Shown in pieces: positions 60,357-64,000 of a stretch of DNA of 64,000 bases. Each line of letters starts with the position of its first letter. Within the stretch, counting starts at the first letter, position 1. The notes under the pieces were generated by a model. The model saw only the letters and a program-made list of their open reading frames with translations, was not told where the DNA came from and ran no database searches. This DNA comes from Leptospira semungkisensis. GTDB taxonomy: Bacteria; Spirochaetota; Leptospiria; Leptospirales; Leptospiraceae. A program made the translations under genes and the position numbers. The stretch lies in contig NZ_RQEP01000005.1 in NCBI RefSeq assembly GCF_004770055.1, positions 434,001 to 498,000 of the forward strand, written 5' to 3'.

Positions 60357-61444
60357 AGGCATATCTCCATATTTCCGAGTTTAGGGACGGAGACGGGATC
60401 GGAAACGATATGAAGGGACTCTGGGAGGTCCTCAATTCTTCCGGGACAAAGACCCAAATCGTTTGTCAGAAAGACTTAAGCCAAGGCTCCATTCCTACTA
60501 TCAAATCCGAAGATCTACAAAAGACAGAGGATTTGGATCCTTCTTCCATTCATGTACTTGAGTATGGCGGTTCGGGTTATTCCATCCCTGATTTTCTTTC
60601 CTTTCCCGGAAGAAAGTTCGTCCGCTATCAGAATATTACTCCGCCTAAATTCTTTAAACCATTCGTATCAACCGAACTCTATAGAAGCTTCGAATCAGAT
60701 TATAAGAAATCCATAATAGAGCTGCACAGTTTAAAAAGATATGCAGAAGTATTTCTTGCAAGCTCCAAGTATAGTGCATCTAACTTGGAGGATCTAAATA
60801 TAACGAATACAAAGGTATTGCCAATCGTTAAGAAGTATGTTTGGACGGGAAGAAAGCCACGTAAAAACAATTATACGATAGGATACGTAGGCAGACTTGT
60901 TCCGAGTAAAAAAATTGAGGATATCCTTCTATTGATCTATTTCTTAAAACGAATAGATCCGAAATACAGGATCCTTTTAATCGGAAATGTGCCTGCAATC
61001 TTTGGGTCCTATTTTTCTAGTTTAAAGCAAATGTGCAGGGAGTTAGGAATCGGTTCCAATGTTCAATTCAGAATGGGAGTCTCCGATTCGGAGATTGCAA
61101 GATTCTGGGAAGAGATGGATGCATACGTAAGCATGAGCGAGCACGAAGGCTTTGGGATCCCATTAGTAGAAGCTGTCAGCAATGATATTCCGGTTTTTGC
61201 ATACGCTTGCACCGCTGTTTCGGAAACCTTAAAAGGCGCAGGCTATCTTTTCAGAAAAAAAGATATAGAAAGCCTTAGAAAATTAGCAGAATGGATCCAT
61301 TTCATTTTAGAAGCGGAGCATTCCAATCTGGACGGATCCTACGCTTCCTCCAGAAGAAAGGAAGTTTGCATGGATTATAACTCCATGCCTTTCGATCGAT
61401 TCCTAAAACAGATCTTTACCTTTAGAGAAACTGCAGCACTATGA
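60353..61444 (+). CDS. GT4-family glycosyltransferase
   Basis: 363 residues, GT-B fold. The donor-binding half has YVGRLVPSKKIEDILLL, then MSEHEGFGIPLVEAVS (the E-x7-E signature of GT4 enzymes). The N-terminal half begins GDGIGNDMKGLWEVL. Retaining transferases of this family act on lipid-linked sugars or O-antigen units at the cytoplasmic face. Starts in the stop of the preceding gene (ATGA) and overlaps the next start in the same way. Donor sugar unknown. Confidence 0.92.
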   Translation: MKAYLHISEFRDGDGIGNDMKGLWEVLNSSGTKTQIVCQKDLSQGSIPTIKSEDLQKTEDLDPSSIHVLEYGGSGYSIPDFLSFPGRKFVRYQNITPPKFFKPFVSTELYRSFESDYKKSIIELHSLKRYAEVFLASSKYSASNLEDLNITNTKVLPIVKKYVWTGRKPRKNNYTIGYVGRLVPSKKIEDILLLIYFLKRIDPKYRILLIGNVPAIFGSYFSSLKQMCRELGIGSNVQFRMGVSDSEIARFWEEMDAYVSMSEHEGFGIPLVEAVSNDIPVFAYACTAVSETLKGAGYLFRKKDIESLRKLAEWIHFILEAEHSNLDGSYASSRRKEVCMDYNSMPFDRFLKQIFTFRETAAL

Positions 61445-62514
61445 TCTTCAATAAAAGAGGAGTTCACCAATTTGCTGCGGGCTTTAATATCGGAGACGCA
61501 ATCTCGAACGAGATGAGCTCTCTCAAATCGGTTTTCAGAAAGATAGGATACTCTTCCGAAATTTTCGCGGAGAATACCGGTCCGGGAACGGATACCCTTG
61601 TTAAAAAGTACAAGGCTTATGCCCATAAAAGCAAGGACATACTAGTCTATCACCATTCCATTCATTCCGATGTATTAGAAACGATCTTAAAAGCTAAAAA
61701 TCCTAAAATTCTAATATACCACAATGTAACTCCGGATCATTTCTTTGAGAAATACGATCTTAAGCTTACGTATCTGCTTCGCAAAGGAAGAGAAGAACTG
61801 GAACTTTTAAGAGATAAGTTCGACAAGGTATTTGCAGTTTCCGAATACAATAAATCCGAATTGATCGATCTGGGTTTTGAGAATGTGGGATTACTTCCCA
61901 TCACATACCAATTGCCACAAGGAAATTCGGAACGAGCAAAGCCTTCCCCTAAACCAATATCGAATTCTCCACGTTTCTTATTTGTAGGTAGGATCACTCC
62001 GAATAAAAAGCAGGATGATCTGATCCGATTTGCCTACCAATATCTGAAAACCTACGGCCCGGAATTTCAGCTGTTTATAGTGGGCTTCAGCTCTAAAGAA
62101 CTGTATCTCTACAGAGAAGAATTAGAGAGGATGTTGGATTTTTACAAGCTTAGAGAAAATGTGATCATCACCGATTTTCTTTCGGAAGAAGAATTGAAAG
62201 AGATGTATTCGAATTGCGATCTCTTTCTCTCGATGAGCGAACACGAGGGTTTTTGTGTTCCTCTATTAGAGGCAATGGTCAATAATATTCCTATCCTTGC
62301 CTACGATGGAGGAGCGGTGAAGGAAACATTGGCTGGAGCCGGAGTCCTATTTAAAGAAAAACGAATGGACCTTATCGTTGAGCTGGCCCACAAAATGACT
62401 ACGGATGGATCGATGCGAGATTCCATTCTGGAAACCCAGGAGAGAAGATTGCAAACCTTCTCTCAAATCAATGCAGAAACAGTATTGAGGCCTGTCCTTG
62501 CTAAACTCGCGTAG
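61441..62514 (+). CDS. GT4-family glycosyltransferase
   Basis: 357 residues. Motifs: NIGDAISNEMSSLKSVF at the N-terminus, FVGRITPNKKQDDLI and SEHEGFCVPLLEAM (E-x7-E). It is clearly related to its neighbour at 60353 (same NIGD/IGND start and EHEGF motif), pointing to gene duplication. ATG start overlaps the previous stop by 4 bases; the following gene starts 17 bases before its stop. Confidence 0.92.
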   Translation: MIFNKRGVHQFAAGFNIGDAISNEMSSLKSVFRKIGYSSEIFAENTGPGTDTLVKKYKAYAHKSKDILVYHHSIHSDVLETILKAKNPKILIYHNVTPDHFFEKYDLKLTYLLRKGREELELLRDKFDKVFAVSEYNKSELIDLGFENVGLLPITYQLPQGNSERAKPSPKPISNSPRFLFVGRITPNKKQDDLIRFAYQYLKTYGPEFQLFIVGFSSKELYLYREELERMLDFYKLRENVIITDFLSEEELKEMYSNCDLFLSMSEHEGFCVPLLEAMVNNIPILAYDGGAVKETLAGAGVLFKEKRMDLIVELAHKMTTDGSMRDSILETQERRLQTFSQINAETVLRPVLAKLA

Positions 62515-63799
62515 AAGACTAGCGGTCGTTACTCCTATTTTCTCGGAGCAGATCTCCGGAGGCTCGGAGAAATTGATCTATCAATATACTCTAATGCTTT
62601 CTAAGTTCTATGAGGTCACCGTACTTGCAACGCGTTCCCTGGATTATATCACTTGGAAGAACCAAGTTCCAGTAAAGAGTCTAGAACCGGTACTTCTCGG
62701 AAAGGACTTGGAGAAAAAGGTCAGTCAAGAGTGGATCGATACTGAAAACGAAGATCGAATCAGAGTACTTCGCTTCTCCGTAGAAAAAGAAAGAAATATC
62801 CGAAAGTTCAATCAATACTCGGATAAACTATTCCGTTCATTCGAATACGCCCAGGCAGGAAAGTCCAAGTTCGGGGCCCAACTAGATAAGGAAAGAATTT
62901 GGATCGATATGCAGGGGCCTTATTGTCCGGAGCTTATCCAGTATATTGAGACGAACGAAAGAGATTATGATGTATTCGTTTTTGTTTCTTACCTCTACTA
63001 TCCGATGGTATACGGACTTCCACTCGTTGCAAAGAAAGCTGTAGTGATTCCTACCTTGCATGACGAGCCTCCTGCTCGTTTATCAGTTTATTCTAATTTG
63101 TTCAAGGATGATTCCGCATACTGCTTCAATACTCCTGAAGAGAAGGACCTATTTCACAAATTATACGGTTATAATCCCAGCTTAGGCAGTGTGATCGGAA
63201 TGCATCTGCCCATTCCTGAGATGAAGAAAGAACCTTCTCCTAAGAATACCCAAGATTCTTTTGATTTCCTCTATGTAGGAAGAATAGATGAAGGAAAGGG
63301 AGTTCTAGAAATGGCAGAGTACTTTTCAGAATGGCAGAAAAAAAGCGGACGCAATGATGTATTAACTCTGATCGGAAAAGGAGACGATAAACTTCTTCAA
63401 AGAATATCAAAATTCCCTCATATAAAGCCGCTTGGTTTTGTAAGCGAAAAGGAGAAAGACGATCAGATTGCTAGTGCGGATATTTTGATCAATCCTTCTC
63501 CGATGGAAAGTTTTTCCATCATTCTCATGGAAGCCTGGATCCGACTGAAAGCAGTCCTAGTGAACGGAAGATCTGATGTGCTCAAAGGACATTGTTTGAG
63601 AAGCAACGGTGGATTGTATTATTCCGATCAAGATAGCTTCTCCGCAATCGCAGATTATTTAGTAAGTCATCGAAAAGAAAGAGAAGAGATGGGGACAAAC
63701 GGAAAGAAATATGTTCAGTCAAATTTCAATCCGGAAGTAGTAGAGAAAAAACTAGTCCGCATCGTTGAGAGATGCATTCGAAGAAGATATTCGGAATAA
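62498..63799 (+). CDS. GT4-family glycosyltransferase
   Basis: 433 residues. The acceptor half has FSEQISGGSEKLIYQ; the donor half has FLYVGRIDEGKGVLEMAEYF and INPSPMESFSIILMEAWI, with Glu residues in the E-x7-E place. The start is TTG at 62498 with GAGG 7 bases upstream; no ATG or GTG is available before the conserved region. It is more distant from the two GT4 enzymes before it. Ends one base before the convergent SMR gene. Confidence 0.9.
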   Translation: MLNSRRRLAVVTPIFSEQISGGSEKLIYQYTLMLSKFYEVTVLATRSLDYITWKNQVPVKSLEPVLLGKDLEKKVSQEWIDTENEDRIRVLRFSVEKERNIRKFNQYSDKLFRSFEYAQAGKSKFGAQLDKERIWIDMQGPYCPELIQYIETNERDYDVFVFVSYLYYPMVYGLPLVAKKAVVIPTLHDEPPARLSVYSNLFKDDSAYCFNTPEEKDLFHKLYGYNPSLGSVIGMHLPIPEMKKEPSPKNTQDSFDFLYVGRIDEGKGVLEMAEYFSEWQKKSGRNDVLTLIGKGDDKLLQRISKFPHIKPLGFVSEKEKDDQIASADILINPSPMESFSIILMEAWIRLKAVLVNGRSDVLKGHCLRSNGGLYYSDQDSFSAIADYLVSHRKEREEMGTNGKKYVQSNFNPEVVEKKLVRIVERCIRRRYSE

Positions 63800-63800
63800 T

Positions 63801-64000
63801 TTACTCTCCTCCGAAAAACTTCAAGCCTACCACAGAAAAGATCAGAGTGGATAAAAAGAAGATCCTCCACATGGATGTGGAATCTCCGAAAGCTAAGATG
63901 CCTATAATCGCAGTGCCAGCCGCTCCGATCCCAGTCCAAACTGCATACGCAGTTCCCAGAGAAATACTTTGAGAAGCGCGATTCAAGAAGAAGAAACTAA
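63801..64000 (-). CDS. SMR-family multidrug efflux protein, 5' end outside window
   Basis: The minus-strand frame is open to the right edge; the visible 65 residues are the C-terminal two-thirds of a small multidrug resistance transporter. LGTAYAVWTGIGAAGTAIIGI is the conserved third membrane segment (compare GTAYAVWxGxG in EmrE/SugE) and FFLSTLIFSVVGLKFF the fourth. The dimeric proton antiporter exports cations or guanidinium compounds; the drug-binding Glu14 lies outside the window. A TTG at 63986 is only an internal codon. Confidence 0.88.
   Translation of the reverse strand, partial: SFFFLNRASQSISLGTAYAVWTGIGAAGTAIIGILAFGDSTSMWRIFFLSTLIFSVVGLKFFGGE

Overview
The window reads as chromosomal DNA of a Leptospira species (spirochaete). 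This rests on many features together: a base composition that looks to be in the low to mid 40s percent G+C by eye (not computed), which would suit the higher-GC P2 or intermediate species rather than L. interrogans; the many stand-alone signalling genes; the secreted and lipoprotein genes without wide homology; and the mix of core genes (murA, lnt, purF, ligA, argJ, icd, mazG). No rRNA, CRISPR array, integrase, transposase or phage gene was seen. The species assignment is inference.

Left part (1-14.4 kb): the 3' part of a hybrid histidine kinase that runs off the left edge, a secreted formylglycine-enzyme-like protein, an SDR oxidoreductase, a DUF2889 protein, one tRNA-Thr(CGU), an M23 peptidase, an AEC transporter coupled to an ankyrin-repeat protein, a LOG-family protein, a CDF cation transporter, a putative outer-membrane barrel, a DUF6580 membrane protein, mazG with an unusual C-terminal extension, and a two-receiver protein whose first receiver is degenerate.

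Middle part (14.4-36.6 kb): icd (eukaryote-like NADP type) with a secreted protein behind it; an ECF sigma operon with a His-rich membrane protein and a VOC protein; lnt; murA with Asp in place of the catalytic Cys, translationally coupled to a four-cluster ferredoxin; a lipoprotein/oxidoreductase operon; purF; RNase D with a Nudix hydrolase; a second ECF sigma operon with small membrane proteins; and a PhoB/PhoR-like pair preceded by an 11-bp-phased direct repeat that resembles a Pho box.

Right part (36.7-64 kb): argJ; a degenerate and an intact SpoIIE-type phosphatase encoded as a coupled pair; a 30-residue Lys/Ala-repeat protein with its own strong terminator; a SUFU-domain protein; a lysine-tailed small protein; a tight four-gene acyl-CoA operon (ligase, acyl-CoA dehydrogenase, MaoC hydratase, catalytic-residue-less thiolase with OB-fold tail); ligA; an M23 envelope peptidase; a cytochrome P450 behind a third ECF module (Spy/CpxP-like protein, sigma factor, single-TM putative anti-sigma); a SanA-like protein; and a surface-polysaccharide block with an NAD-sugar reductase, a methyltransferase-like protein and three GT4 glycosyltransferases in overlapping frames. 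An SMR efflux gene runs off the right edge.

The items most worth following up are the pseudo-thiolase operon, the Pho-box-like array, the Spy-like/ECF/anti-sigma module next to a P450, the paired active/inactive phosphatases, and several small genes (57, 38 and 30 codons) that a length cutoff would miss.
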